A stretch of DNA of 64,000 bases from Hymenolepis diminuta (GCA_900708905.1 CAADRB010000006.1:1247582-1311581); one strand, 5' to 3'. Shown: positions 26,481 through 40,628, counted from the first letter of the stretch. The notes: generated by a model not told the origin, from the letters alone. Numbers and translations: made by a program.

Positions 26481-28770
26481 GGCTACATTTATTTAAAAGT
26501 AGGTAGAAAATGGATACGTTTAATTTAGTCACCAAATGACTGCTCCCATAATATGCTAGTCATATATGCTATTAAATTTGCATATCAGCTTGAATCTTTT
26601 CTCACGTTAAATACCTCGCATTTTATATATCCACCATGAAAAATTACTTGAAGAAACATAAATTGGTCTTAGTCAGAAAACCATCCCTATGCAATTTTAA
26701 TATTTTATGCTTATTCAAAAATATATTTAAATGACAAGTGTGCTCTTAAAAGAAAAATATGTTCATAAAGCCGGCGTTTGTCAAATACACACCGTCAGTA
26801 TGAGCGGAACTTGGTCATCGCCGAACAATTACTTTAACGCATTTGCCTAATTTCCTTTCCTTGCTCTATTCATTCATGCTTATTTATAAAGTAAATTTAT
26901 CTAATTTTTAACATTATTTACTGTTAATCTTTTGTAAAACGCACATTAATTATAAGCAATTAATACAATATATATTATTTAGGAAATAAATAATTTTAAT
27001 TTGTATTTATACATGATACAAATATATGCTTACCCATTTCTATGAATGTGGCAAATATATTTTGAATCCTTTATAATGCATTTCTTGAATGATTTATTAA
27101 GTCTCAATGTGATAAATGAGGGTTTTGTCGTTATTCGATGTTAGACAAGTACAAAAATAATTTAACACTATTTTTTGTTGTTGAAATACATTTCATAGTT
27201 AAAATTGAATAAAAATGAATGATCTACACTCATTTTAAATGAAACATTGCAGGTTTTATGAAACTGAAAATGTCAAATTTTTTAAAATGGTATTTAGCAT
27301 CTCTTTCACAAACCAATTAACAATTTAGTATCATTCTAGATTTGCATTCATTTTTTCTTATTCTCCTTAGCAAAACAGACAAATTATATATTTTACGGGA
27401 AAGAATTTAAAACTTTTGGAGCATTAAAGTAGCCAAATAATTGGTGGAAGAGGAGTTAATCACGTTGAAGAAGAAAATAAAGCCGAACATCAATAGAAAG
27501 TTGCTTCGTTTGAATTATGGTTTGATTAGTTCCTTCGCTTTCATTTAATAAGCAAAATTTATCGCATCATATTTTGGGATTTTAGCCCTCGGTTTTGGAG
27601 TAGGTTCGTGCCTGTAGTTGCAGATCTTTTTGCACGGTTGACGGAATTGAGTTATTGTTTATGACAATTCTAAATTTAGTTGCATGTTATGAAAACGTTC
27701 GAAATTTAATGATTTTTACTTTAAAATAAATAACATTAATTAAATAAGAAATTTGTAACCTTGTTATTATAAACAATGTAAATAGAAAATTAAATAACAA
27801 GTCCTCAACAGTCGGCGAACTTGAGAAATCCTACATCTGAAAGCAGAGATTCCTAAGATTCCCAGAATCAGAGAGTCAAGTCTAAATGCTCAAATATTCG
27901 GAAATATTTAAAACACACATTAAACTTCTGCTGTGCTTTGAAATCCAGACACATTAATTGAACTAATTGGTAATTCAGACTTGCGACAAAGTAAACTGCT
28001 TTAAAGGCGAACTTTTAATGGCCTTTCTTGAACCATATTATTGATAATTTAATTTTTGATAACTTACCCGTTTTAGTGCATTTTCTATATATTTATGTTG
28101 TATTATATTTAGCCTATATGATCAACAACAGATGATAAGTTGAAGTTCATATTAAAATAAGATTTGGATGTGAAGATAAAAAGCTTACTATATTACAGTT
28201 ACTGAAAGGTAGGAAAAGGAAAATTCAAGACATATCTTCTGAAGAATAAAGAATTAAACGCTGATGTCCGTCCTTTTAACACCCGGGATACTTGAGAGGT
28301 CCTCTTCGGTGAATTTATTTTCAAGATGATTGAAGATAACTGAGTTGGCTTTCATAAGTATGAAATCACTTATGGATATGTTATCATAAATTTCTATTTT
28401 GTTTAAAAAAGGAAGGATGTTTGCATTTAAAATTGCTTCAGACTTTTTAAACTAGAATGTATTGATCTATTGATTACATTTTAATAGGCACTGAAAATAT
28501 TTGAATTTTGGCTTGAATGATTGAGATCGACCTCAAGATTGTTGGAGTTATTTATGTCATCCTGCTCACAATCCAATGTTATGGAATAACAGAAAAGACT
28601 AATATATATACAAAAGAGAAAAAATTTGATTTTTTTGACAAAAACATTTTCCTCAGTCATGGTAGCAACTGAACCGATTTGTAAGAAAATTTTTTGTTTT
28701 TCATTGAACAAAATGTTTTGCTTTTCTAACGTGAGAATATCTAAAAATAAATGAAAATCACCAGAAACCT

Positions 28771-29150
28771 CTTAAATGAACACAATTACAGCGCTCTGTT
28801 AAGTTAAAATTTTTAGCTATCTTATTGCTGTGCTTTCAAAATTGGAAGATGCCGAATATAAGTGCGATATTCCCGATTTATCGACCACTAAAAGACAAAA
28901 TGAATCGAAGTGGCAAAACCAATCCTTCTTGATTAAAAAGCAGATCAACAAGCACTGAGCATTGTAGAAAGGCATTTACTGCTGTCCAAGGAATGATTCA
29001 TGAAATTTTGGTACGTAAAATATCTATTTAGTAAATACCGTACAACCCAAATCCAAGAATGAAATCAAGGAAGACTCTTCGAAAACTTGCATTTTTCTCA
29101 GCACCCTCACCTCGAGCATTCATTGAACTTTCTAGAAACCAGTTTTAGCT
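28771..29150 (+). repeat. Diverged member of the same repeat family
   Basis: It shares the opening block (gaacaca...cgctctgttaagttaaaat), tgaatcgaagtggcaaaacc with aaccAATCCTTCTTGATTA, and a downstream tttagtaaataccg block that is also in the 57.8-kb copy. Alignment was by eye. Confidence 0.55.
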
Positions 29151-29697
29151 GCTACTCACAAATAAAAGTTTTAACATTTTTTCTACTCTGAGTAAGAATC
29201 CGACTGGAGTAATTGTGAATGTTACAAATGATGAAAATTTCTCTTAAATTTGTTACTCCTTTTGTAATTTGCCATATGATTTTGCTAACTCAATTAAGTG
29301 CTTTCAAGTTCTAGAGCCAAAATGATTTATTAATGGAAATTTCAAATACTTCTTTGTGTTAATTTTCATTATTTCACACGCTTTTTCATTTTTTTATTTA
29401 TTTCAAGCTTGCGTTAAATGAAACACGTTTAACCTGATAGCAAAAGTTAGAAATAAAATTATTTTATTTTATGAATCTTTAAAAGAGAGTCGGAAAGTTC
29501 TACCAGATATGATAGTAAAACCTTTTTAAACAAATAAATATAAGAGGTATATTTATTTAAAACTCTTTTCTGATATTTCAATAAATAATACTTGTAAGTA
29601 TATTAATACATTCGGCACATCATGTTTGAACTCAAAGAGAAATAAAACACTAATGAATTGCAATAAATCAGTTAATTTAAGTTGACAATACAATGAT

Positions 29698-29708
29698 TAT
29701 ATATATAT
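29698..29708. repeat. Short (TA)n run
   Basis: A run of about five TA units inside the region between the inverted arms. Confidence 0.7.
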
Positions 29709-31234
29709 GCACATAAATGAAGTTTAATTTCGTTGATTACTTATTTGAATCCTTATTCGTTGACGTCATTTCCAAAAATGAATGAAAAATGAGTGTTTAT
29801 TGCTAGTGCGGATGGAGATGTTTTATTGTTAATACCATAGTAATGCAAAAATTTTTACAGTTTTAATCGAGGGAGGCAAACGAAATCGGTAACGTCATAA
29901 ATCCTAATAAATGGTATAGTGGAGTGCATCAAAAATATGCTGAGAGTAAATTGAAGGCACCAGAGTTTTATACCATTTGATTTTTGGGTTCGGGTTATAC
30001 AGTATTAACTTAGTTGATCGTTTAAGTTCCAAAATTTTAAATTCCATGATCCGTCCCATGGACCGGGGTAAATGCTTACTCAAGATGTTCAGAGCTTATT
30101 GGTGGTTATTTAATCGTTACGGTCGATTTTGCAGCTTCGAATCATGCCTTCTTTCAATGGCGGGATTGGAAGATGGACTTACATGATATCCAACAGCTTA
30201 CCGTCTTGATATAACCAAAATAAGAGAGCTAAAAATTATAAGTTGGCAATGCTCGGAAAACTGTAATATCTAAAGATAAAATTCTATAATGTTGCAAATT
30301 TATAAAATGGCTCATAGATTTTTAAGTTTACAATTGATAAGACTTCCAAATTTGGGAATTGAAATTCATGATTAACTTTCTACCTTAATATGAACAGAAA
30401 GTGTGAAAATATTGCTCTTACTAAGCTTTGCATGTTAATACGTATGTAGCAGAGTTCTTATGCTTTTTTTAATTTTCATATTCTTTCGTCCTCATAAAGT
30501 AATTCAGATACTCAGTCCATTCTAATTCTCTATACATTTTAATAATTTATAAATCATCTTACCACAATGCGTTAATATTAGCTAAACGACTTTTTGTACT
30601 CATTTCGATGTTTAGGAATAATGACACTGGGTAGCTTATTCCATATTAACACGGGTATAAAAGTTGAAAATTTGCTGTCAAATTATATGTGAAGTCTGAA
30701 TAACACGTCTCCCATTTCTAACTGGCGTTAAGTCTGCTATAAACTATTTTTTTAATGAATGGGATGATAAAATACCTGGTCCTAGAAGCGTTCTAAACCA
30801 TCAAGTTTTGCAGATTGCTCGTTCTACTTCACTTACCCTTTTCAACCATCTCTAAACGATGTAAACAGCAAAAAATTGATTTTAAAACTATTTAATTGTA
30901 AAATAAACATTTTTCCCTCCTGAAAGAGGAGACGGTTGTAACTTACGTCTGTCTGACTCACCAGTTTAAATTAGTTCTCACAGGCTCTACGCAGGGAGGA
31001 AAAGTAGGAAAAGTGGTAATTCAATTACACAGAACTAAAATTAATTCAACGTGGATCGGGTAGTGAGTTGAGTGATTGGTGCGATGATGAATAATTGCCG
31101 TTACGTGAACTGTAAAATGGCAGTTCGGACTTGATCATTAGAAAAATACCTAAAATGACTAAAACCATAATGAAACATTAAACAGCTACACCTCAAAGGT
31201 TAGATAGTAATACGATTAATTTGGAAAATAAGAG

Positions 31235-31922
31235 CATGCTCTAACTTACCTTGAGTGAGCACAGCTTAGAGAGCTCTGTTGAGTTAAAATCTCAAGTGTC
31301 TCATTTCTGCTACACTAAAGCTATATACTGCTGATTTTCATGTAAGACCATTTTGTCTTCCGAAAATTTGAAGGAAAAAATGAATCAAAGTGGCAAAACC
31401 AACCCTTCTTAATTAATAATAATACTGGTTGACAGACACTGAACATCAGAGACAAGTATTCACTTCTACCCAAGCAGCGGGTCATGGTGTTTGGATTCTG
31501 GAACATGAACAACTCACATATTAAATATTTTACAACCCCAATCCGAATATCAAATGAAGCAAAACCCCTCGACACCTTGATGTTGTCCTCAGTATCTTCT
31601 CAATTCTCTCTCCTCCATCATTTAATGAAATTTCTAATAAGCGACTTCAATTGCTTCCCACAATGAGAAATTGGAAGCATTTTTTATTACTATGCGTGAT
31701 AATAATAGTAAGTGAAATATACCTCTTGTGAGAAAATGTACAACTCAATGCTTCCGGAATCCAAACAACTTAACCCTTAAATTGTTGACTTTATTATATG
31801 CACCAATTGGACAATCTCCTCTGTTTCATCGCTTACTGGTTGGTTCTGCTAATTGGCCTGAGTTGAAATGATAATACTTTATCATCTGTTATCAATGAAC
31901 TTAAATAATAAATAAGCTAAAA
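31235..31922 (+). repeat. Right arm of the inverted pair, longest copy of the repeat family
   Basis: Positions 31373-31922 mirror 25310-25853. The extra 5' part (31235-31372: gagtgagcacagcttagag and onward) is absent from the left arm but recognisable at 28771 and 57601, so this looks like the fullest copy, about 690 bp. No coding frame is supported. Confidence 0.8.
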
Positions 31923-34669
31923 GTCTTTTGCTAATAATAGCTCTTTTTAATAGCTGACTTGCAATCATTTTCCAAAATTAATTTGTGTTTGTTGCAATAA
32001 TTTTGTAATCATTTTATTTTTATAATAAAATATGCATACAACGTAACCGATTTGAAGTCTTTGAACCAGGTACTTATTTAAAGTAAATTATGAAATTAAG
32101 AAATAATTGTACTTTACATGAACCTGCAAAATCTAGATTAATATGCAAGTTTGCAAATTTGGTGGTCAAAAACTCATGGCACATTCGCATATATCCGGTT
32201 AACGTTAGTAGCAACGTTACAAGTACTGACCAAGAGGTGAGTTGCGAAATGTGAATATCCGAGAAGCTCAAGGATGTTGCTTCTTCATCCAAACTAGATT
32301 AGGAATAAATAAATTATTATATTAAAAATGATTTATTCATTGAGTGATGAATACTAAAGTACTCTTGAGTATGGGACCAATACTGTAGATCTATATCCGG
32401 CAAAGCTTCTATTAAATTGTATCAATGTAGTACTCGACGTTTACTCATTGTCACAGTTCGTATTTCTAGATTTGACGTTAAATTTTATTTGCAGTTGATT
32501 AAGGTAAAAAGAACTAGAATTTAAGCAAATTTGCCAACTCATTACTTACTCTAAATAACGCCAAAGTGAGATTCGTTTCAAGGACTAAAAGAATAGTGAA
32601 ATTTAAAAATGGCTAGCGAACGTTTTTTCTCCTTACTAGGGAAAGAATGATGCTTTGTAAGTCATTTAGTTGCAAAACTATGCAGTTCTTTATTAATCGT
32701 TGGAGACGATTGTTATAATGACAGATAACCAGCTAAAGAATTTGGGACCCATTTGTCCATTCAATCATGCAATGTTTTCAATAAGCCCATTTGATAAAAA
32801 TTTTTAAATGTTAATATTACATTATTATTTGCCAATTTTACACAGCTGTAGCAGTCAACAATTGATCTTAAAAATATTTTTTGAGCATATTCTCAACAAT
32901 GTAAACTCTCTAATGCGTATTGCGTTTTTTGACATAAAAAATTGAGAATAGCTTGGTGATATGGTCCTGAATTTAAAAATTGAAATGTGTTAAATTTTAA
33001 ATCACATTTAACTTAATAATTGAAAGAGACTATTAAGTAATATTTTTATTCACCCTATTTGTCTGAACGCAATTAAAAAATGTCCGGATCAAATTTTAAA
33101 TGATTAATATTAGGAATGAATTAATTAATTCCAACCAGGGCCCTTGTGTCAATGACTTCTTTTCATAGCGCTCAGAGGGTGATATCAAAAACGTATTTGA
33201 CACGTCTTTGTTTGATTTATTGAGTGTATTTTGAAATTCGTAGCGGAGATTGCTTCACAAAAAATATTTTGAGATTACATTTAATTTTGTTACTTCAGCT
33301 TCATTGAATTCATTACAGTAATATCTTAATATCTTTGATTTAGTAAGAAATAAACTTAATATTTTCTCAGCCGATAAACTTTTAAATTATAAATTACATT
33401 TGAAAAAATTATTACTTATTTCATAAAAATAAAAGAAAGAAAAGGAAAATAAAATATCTGGCAATTGGAGATATTTTTATGTTTTTCAATTATATTCCGA
33501 ATACCGGAGTGCTTCAAACCATTAATCATGAATAAAAGAAAATTCAATTGAAATTTTGTTTTGAGAAATAGAAGTTATTTCTGTATAAATTACTAGCCAT
33601 GTGAAATGAGTACGACAGAACATTTATTAATTTAACGATCTCATTCCCTCAGAAAAAACAGTAAAACATAGTATTTTGTTTCCTCGATTATTTCGAAATT
33701 CCGCGTGATTTATTTAATTGCAAACGAATAGTTTTCTTATTGTTATTTGACTCCACACAGAAAAAATAATCAATAATTTATATTTAAAGTCATAAACAAG
33801 ACATTATCTGACAATAATATTTAGATCAGTTAATATTTACATAGCACACTATTTTACTGATAACTTCGTTGTTTGTAATAGATATTTTACTAAAATGGGA
33901 TACTTTTTACTAAAAATTAAATTATTTAAGAACATTATTTTTTAATGAGAAGAATCAGTTACTAAAACCAATTAATCCAAACTTATATATCAATTATTTT
34001 ATGGGAAAAAAACCTTTATCCTCTGCTGAAGTAGTATTACAAAATGAGATTCGCTTAGTTTTAATAATGAAAACAGCTGTTCAATTCGCAGCTGAATCAC
34101 CACATCACCCATTGGGCTAAGTTTTGAATTCGTATTTTAAATTGAATGAGATTTTTTAAACATTAAAATGTAGATTTGCATAATATTTTTTCATTTTCGG
34201 ATAATCATGTTTAAGCAAAAGCATAAACAATGAGAGATCAAATTATGACAGTGTAGAAAGTGTACCACAAAATAAATAAAAAACGTTTTTTCGTGTCTTA
34301 AATATTAAAAATTTATAATGTTCAGTTGAGAACTTGAAAATGCCTAAGACTTTACAAAACGTTAAAAATGAAAGTTAACGTTAAGTTAAAATAAAGTTCT
34401 TTCACTATTTCCAGAAAAAGTCAGACATAATTGTTTAGTGTTTCAAAACGCATCAAAATTCAGGCTAGTATTTATAATTAAAAAAAAGCTTTTTAGTATA
34501 ACATGTTAATTGTGCTCTTTTGGCTGAAAATGGAATATTTACAATGGATTATATCAACTATTGTCTACTTTTTTTTCGAGGGAACTTCGATTTAGACTTT
34601 TTTAAATATTTTGAAGAAACACTGTTTATCCCTAACCCTTCTTATTTTGTTCTAACTTTCTCAAGATAG
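31923..34669. other. Gene-free AT-rich stretch before the two-exon gene
   Basis: Nothing recognisable. If the two-exon gene downstream has an earlier coding exon or a 5' UTR exon, it may lie here or further left; none could be identified. Confidence 0.5.
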
Positions 34670-34672
34670 AAA

Positions 34673-34852
34673 ATGGTGCAGTTGTTCTACTACGAGACTT
34701 TGGGTCGACGTTGCGACAAACTGATCCAGATCAATGGACGAGAGATGCTACTTGAACTCTACGCCTTTGAGAGTGTTCCTGCCACAAATATCTGCAATCG
34801 ATGGGAGCTCAGATTTCCCTGGTTCACCTACCGCTACTGTTCCGTTGTCAAG
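34673..34852 (+). CDS. Exon 1 of the two-exon CUB-like gene
   Basis: It encodes MVQLFYYETLGRRCDKLIQI to YRYCSVVK and ends at the strong donor GTCAAG|GTGAGT. The open frame continues 46 codons into the intron, but the next exon joins in frame, and the intronic residues have a different, AT-driven composition. Confidence 0.7.
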
Positions 34853-36986
34853 GTGAGTCAGGAACTGAAATTTGACAACCAACTTCCGGTTAATGATAAA
34901 ATTTTTTGTAGCAATAGGCAGCAGAATGCGTCAAAATCAATATTTTGCTTGCTTTATTTGTTTTCAAATCACGAAATTAGCAAAAATTAACATTTACTAA
35001 GAGTGAAAGAAAAGCTACTGCATTTTAGAATGTGAAAATAAGTACATATGAGATCATTTGTTAAAGCGTTTAGGATTCATTGAATTTTCAGCCCTGGGTA
35101 GTTTTAAAACTGGATTAAGTTAAACATAAATGGTTTTCAGTAATTTTTAATTTTAGTTAATGGAACAAGTGTAGTTTATTTTCAATAGTTGTTTTAACAG
35201 GAGACAGATCCATTCAACAAAATAGTAGTCTCTTTGATAAAAATTTGAATTGATTCAATTCAATTTAATTAGGATAAAAATTTTGCCTAAAACAAATGTA
35301 AATGAAAATACCTTTTGTTAAAATAGGATGAATGTTTAAACCAAAATCAAGTTTCGAGTATCAATAGAAGGATAATATTAAAAGGCAGCAGGATTAACTG
35401 GTGAACATCATCTGGAGTAATTTTTTCTCTAAATTAGATTTCCTGCAAATCAATAATAAAGGAAGATTTTTAGTAGTATCTGCTAGTAGACCGTTAATTG
35501 GATATGTAAGGGGCTTGAAAATAACCGCAGTCGCTGTTGTATATATAATTAAATGGCATTCGTGAAACTAATTTATAAAGCTGAGCATCATATAAAATAA
35601 CTGAAATACCAAAGAAATAGAATAAAAGTCTCAGAGTCTTTACGGATCTATGAATACTAATTATCAATTTAATAAAGAAATAGTAAATTTAATTTTAAAC
35701 GTTGATTACAAATTATAAAATTATTATGTGATAGAATTATTCCCATATCATAGAAATACGGATAACTGCTATTTATTTCTGGATATTAGGAAAAGTAGAA
35801 AAATGAAGTATCTTGGCTGCAAGAGCATTTACGTATATTAAAAAGTTACAAATTTCAAAGAATGGTGGAACTTTTGTGCAAATTTTGTAAAATGATCCCC
35901 TTAATTTTCTTGTTAATTGTATAGAAATTCAGTGAAATACAGAGGTTATTTAAGATCAAATAAATCATAATAATTGAGATTCTGGTCTTCACTAGTTTAT
36001 AACATTATTTGAAAGCTATTTTCACAAATATTAACGATTGTCTACTATGGCAACAGTAGCTCAGTCACAAAAGACGACCTGTAACTTTCATCTTCATCGC
36101 TTTATAAAGATAATTACACCCGGACATGTATAAATCTCCATAGCAATGGTTGGCTAGCCAGCTGTTGAGGAGACATAATTCTCAGGTAAGAGCGCGAAAG
36201 AACAGAAACAGAAAAACCGAGTGACCATTCACAGAATTTTTACGAATTCCTCACATCGAAATTTCTTGATCCTGCTTTCTACTAAACCGCCCTCAATATT
36301 ACTAGTTATTGAGCTGTCATTTATTCAACCACCCAAAGAAAAGACCGTATCTATGATTTGTACCCGTGATACATATATATATTGCAACTTTTACTAAGGA
36401 AATGAGCGAAGGAAACTGGAGATTTCAGTCTTGAAACCAAAAGTTCTGCCTAGTCTCAGTTGCTGTTGTTAAGCTTTTTTTCATTCAAAAATTCTATTTC
36501 TCGGGATTTTAGAGAGAGGTAAAATTTTATTGGCGCTTTCTTACCTAAAGTCGATTTAAAATTACCCGATTTCATCAAAAAGTGTACATGCGTAGTGTTC
36601 AAGTTGAAAGAACTGAACAGTGGTGATGCTCCCGTCTTTAGATTCGCAGATTCGCTTTTTGTATATGGTCATGATTTTTGTTTTTATAGTCGTAACCATA
36701 TAATTTCTTTTCCCTTTAGATTTGTGGATCTAATCGGCGATACGTAACACGAGCCAGAGCTATGTGCACAAAACACGACGGAGCCCTCTTTGTGACAGGT
36801 AAGTTTAAAGATGACGAAGAGGGGCGTGCAGGAAGACCGCATTTCTGCATCTTCCTGACGAGCAATGTCACTCAGTCCGACTTCCATGCTGGCTATATCC
36901 TCACTGGAACGCTTCAACGTGGAGACCGACGGAAGAACGACTGGGAGACCACACACTTTGCAATGGTTCGCCGGAAAGGATACTAA
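34673..36986 (+). CDS. Two-exon gene, unrecognised small protein with faint CUB-like pattern
   Basis: Two exons (34673-34852 and 36720-36986) join in phase 0 across an 1867-nt intron to give 148 residues. The pattern of hydrophobic strands and cysteines (C14, C42, C56, C62, then C75 and later C) with WELRF, KICGSNRRY and a closing CIFLTSNVTQSDFHAGYILT recalls the second half of a CUB domain, whose last strands run L-x-F-x-S-D/N then G-F/Y. This is a weak resemblance. ATG 34673 is preceded in frame by AAA and then TAG, and gatag|AAA could be an acceptor. So either this is the true start, or an upstream exon, perhaps carrying a signal peptide, is spliced on. No signal peptide is visible in the exons seen. 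Confidence 0.65.
36720..36986 (+). CDS. Exon 2 of the two-exon CUB-like gene
   Basis: The acceptor ttccctttag leads to ICGSNRRYVTRARAMCTKHD and on to FAMVRRKGY, then TAA at 36984-36986. The local base composition is clearly more GC-rich than its surroundings. An internal 33-nt GT-AG segment is described separately. Confidence 0.7.
   Translation: MCGSNRRYVTRARAMCTKHDGALFVTGKFKDDEEGRAGRPHFCIFLTSNVTQSDFHAGYILTGTLQRGDRRKNDWETTHFAMVRRKGY
36799..36831 (+). other. Possible 33-nt in-frame mini-intron
   Basis: GTGACAG|GTAAGT is a textbook donor, and gcgtgcag|GAAGAC 33 nt later is an acceptor. Removal deletes 11 residues (KFKDDEEGRAG) without a frameshift and joins LFVTG directly to RPHFCIF. The segment is open-reading, so it may equally be retained; alternative splicing is possible. 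Confidence 0.4.
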
Positions 36987-39900
36987 TTCCCAGACCTCCT
37001 CTTTTTTTCATGCTGATCTCTTCTACACTGCAGCACTGACCCCTGCCTGTATATTTTTTTCATCTAAGATGTATGTGATGAAGTCTGGACTCACTTTATC
37101 TTGTCGGCTTGACTGACCATTTTTCAGACTGTATATTGAGACGTTATGACCAATTAACCTACCTTTGTCTGTTCATTTTGATTTAATGATGGTTTAGTGT
37201 TGGCTCTTCGACAATTTCGCAAGATTGGAATAGAAGAAGTGCATTTGTAAAGTATTGTCTTTTTTAATTTAAAATATTGGGAGAAGAAAACGCCATCAAG
37301 ATTATGAAGGACTTTTAATAGTTATAGTTATTCTGCAGTTATTTTAAAAGTAATAGTTATTCTCTCTGTAAATTTATAAAATTGAGTATTTGTTTGCATT
37401 AAGTTCCTTTTATTTTTTAAGCAAAAAGATTAAAATTTGATACAGTAACTGGTTTATTTGAAAATAAGATAGGCAGTGAAAATATGACACAAATATAAGA
37501 AATTATTCCGCATTTCTCAGTTTGAAATCATGATAATACTGCAGCAAATTAAAGGCTTTTTATAATAACACATTTATAATAAGATTTTTTTCCGATAGAC
37601 ACATTACCTTCATGATGCAAAAATTTCGAAATTTTTGTAAAAATATCTGAAGAATTCGAGTGAGAGGTTACCATGTTAGGACAACTTGAAACTATTTATC
37701 TAACGTTGGACGCCCAGCACAAACGCCTCTCCTGGTATTACACTAGTTACTGTACTATAAGGAAAAGCCTTAAGTGATCGGTAGCAAATAACTCGATTTT
37801 ATTATGATTGACATCGGGAAGTAGGTCCAGATAAGGGGTAAATAAGAGAGCTATTTTGGGGAGGGGGGGAGAAATATCGTTTATTTTTCTATAACCCAAT
37901 CCATTCAGCCCTTTAAAAATCATTCCCATTAAATCCCCACTTAAAATATGTGACGTAGAATTATGATCTGATTGGTTACTTATAAAATACGGCCATTGAC
38001 AACTTGTGATTAGGACGTATTTCAATTGCCGGTTTCAAATTCGAAGAGACTTGAATGATTTGTGAATTTAAAAGCGCACTTAGTATATTATTAGGTACAT
38101 TCTCAAATTCCGTCGTGAGTGAACTCCAATGAGTTCTAGTATATTAAAAAGTTACTAGAAGAGAAGCATGCTTTGAGGTATCTTGATCAGTCATGCAATT
38201 TACTAATTTGCAAATAATCTAGATTAGCACTGATCCAGCCAAAAGAAATACTATTTGGCGTTCAAAGAAGTTAGAAGTGAAGATATCTCTTTACAAAAGT
38301 AACAATCATCCTCATTTGCAGCCGGATAAAAAAGAATTTCCTTAATCAGAAGGCAAATGTTTTAGTGGAGAGCAAAGATGTATATAGGAAAGTCGTAAGG
38401 AATAAGAGAGAAAGGGAGAGGGAGATTAAAACTTGAGGAATGAGTGTCTGTGATAATAAAGCTTAATTATTTGAAATATTTTGTGCTCCTTGTTACCCTA
38501 TTGAGCAGCCAGTAAGAATTTAGGATCAAGAGCAGTGCGAACATGCAAGTCAACAGGTACTTCCAAGAGGTACGTCCATCAGGAATGCTAAAAAGCTCTC
38601 TGTTGATGACCTGTCAGGAACGAGGATATAAATGATATTAAATAACTATAAACCACAGAAAAAATGATTATTCGATAATAAAAAGGGCAATAGAGATTTC
38701 GAATTTAGAATATTATTGGGATTTCGACCTAGATTAAAACAGTGCAAACAAATCATGTTTTAACGTTTCATTACTTTTCAGGTAAATTATGGCTTACTGC
38801 GTTTTCATCCCTCCAAAGTGTAGAAACTTGAATAGAGGAGCTTTAGTTACCACCAATTAAAACCATTAAGTGTAGTATTTTCGAAAGTTTTGACAATTTT
38901 GATGACTATTTTAGAACAGCACACGTTAAAAGCATCTTAAAACTTCCTACCTAAAATGATTTCAAATAGGCAAAGGGTTTGTATAAACTCCATCCGTGAA
39001 AGTAGTTTTTAATGGTATCACTGTAATTACTGAAGCAGTACAATAAAAATTCCATCCATTTTTTACTGTTTTAAAATTTTATTTCTATCCCCTTACTTTA
39101 TGACACGCAATAATTTGGTGTATGTCTATTGCAAAACAATGGCCTACCACAGAAAAAAAGAGCGGAACAATAAACGAAATATAATTTTAAAATTAATTAA
39201 AATTTATACGTCAATATAGAGCGCAGTACATTAATACATGAACTATGTATCACACAGAAAACATACTTCAAATTATTACAGTATGCTTAACTAGAATCAA
39301 ATTTTTTCGTATATTATCAATTCTGAAACTTTACCACAATTGATTCATAGAAATTTGATTCAATTTAAAGGGACAATAGCAAAATTTCAACAAGAGCATG
39401 ATCTGATATACTTAATTTAATAATTACACCTGGAAATAAAATCGAAATCAGATCTTTAATCCAGCGAATAAATACAAAATTTAATGAACTATAAAATTCC
39501 AATTGATTTCCCAAAAGACCCTAACTTTAATAAACATAAAAATTATGGGATCAGAGTATATTGTTAAAACAATGTTGATGATAATTTTTTGATAGTAGGA
39601 GAAGTTAATGCTTTTACATAGCGTAGCATCTCCATTTAAAGAACTAGTCAAAACCTCAATTATAGGATACTAGGTTCAGATGAAATAAAGTTTTTTGATA
39701 AAAGGTGGACGATCTGACAGATGCAGAATTTAAATAAATTTAGGCTCCATTGACGTTTTGGCTATCATCCTCCATCAATACCTGACCACATTTCAAAATA
39801 TATAACATTATTTGCAGTTCTTATTGTATACATATTTCTCCATGATTAAATATAAGACTTCTACTTTTCCAGAAGTATTTTTGATGTACTCTTTTGATGA

Positions 39901-40628
39901 TAAGCTTATCATTATCTCGAATGGAGAAGTGTATTGTATATTAACTTGTGATCCGATTTACCCACGTCAGTCTAGTCTTCACATTATTCAAACATATGTT
40001 TCCTTCTTTTAAGTGCGTGCTTTCCTCTCTCCCCCAATCTCTAATGGATATTTTGTTTTCGAAAGGACTTATCTTCCTCGTTCTCTGATAGAATAGAGTC
40101 GTTGTGTGTTTTAACCTTTGCGTCATTAGATCAAGTAAGAACTTGTTCTTAATTATTAAAACGAGATGCGCAATGTCCTAGGAGTAATTGCTGTTGTTCC
40201 CCATGGCAATGTAAATAAAGGTTTACAAATTTTAATAATGGAAAACCATCTGAATAAAGAAATAATAAACTGAGCAAATTTAATCTGGAACTGGAGGGAA
40301 ACAAAAGAACCAGACAATGAGGTCAAGAGAATAGAGAATCTTTATTCTAATTATGAAAGCAATCCTTTGCCTGTATTTTTATAAATAGAATACCTTGTAT
40401 TATTTTACTTTCGTAAATGCAAATTCCAAGATTTCTAGATCTTGCTGACCAGTTGATCTAAGTCCGTGGTTGGTCATGTCACTTGGATTTACATTTATCT
40501 TCTTACGTCTTCGAACACATGTATGAGACTAGCGGTGCTCAGTGGAGTGAACTCTTATAATAACATGAAAAATTGTAATAATTTATCAAATTGTTCCATT
40601 AAACAGGATTAATATTTCGCGAATTAGT
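36987..40628. other. Gene-free stretch, includes 3' UTR of the two-exon gene
   Basis: No exon or known repeat. A short G-run (about 37858-37869) is the only compositional oddity. Confidence 0.5.

Noticed and set aside
36684..37116. Overlapping frames on both strands at the second exon of the two-exon gene
   Set aside because: Only one frame joins in phase with exon 34673-34852 and ends in a sensible place.
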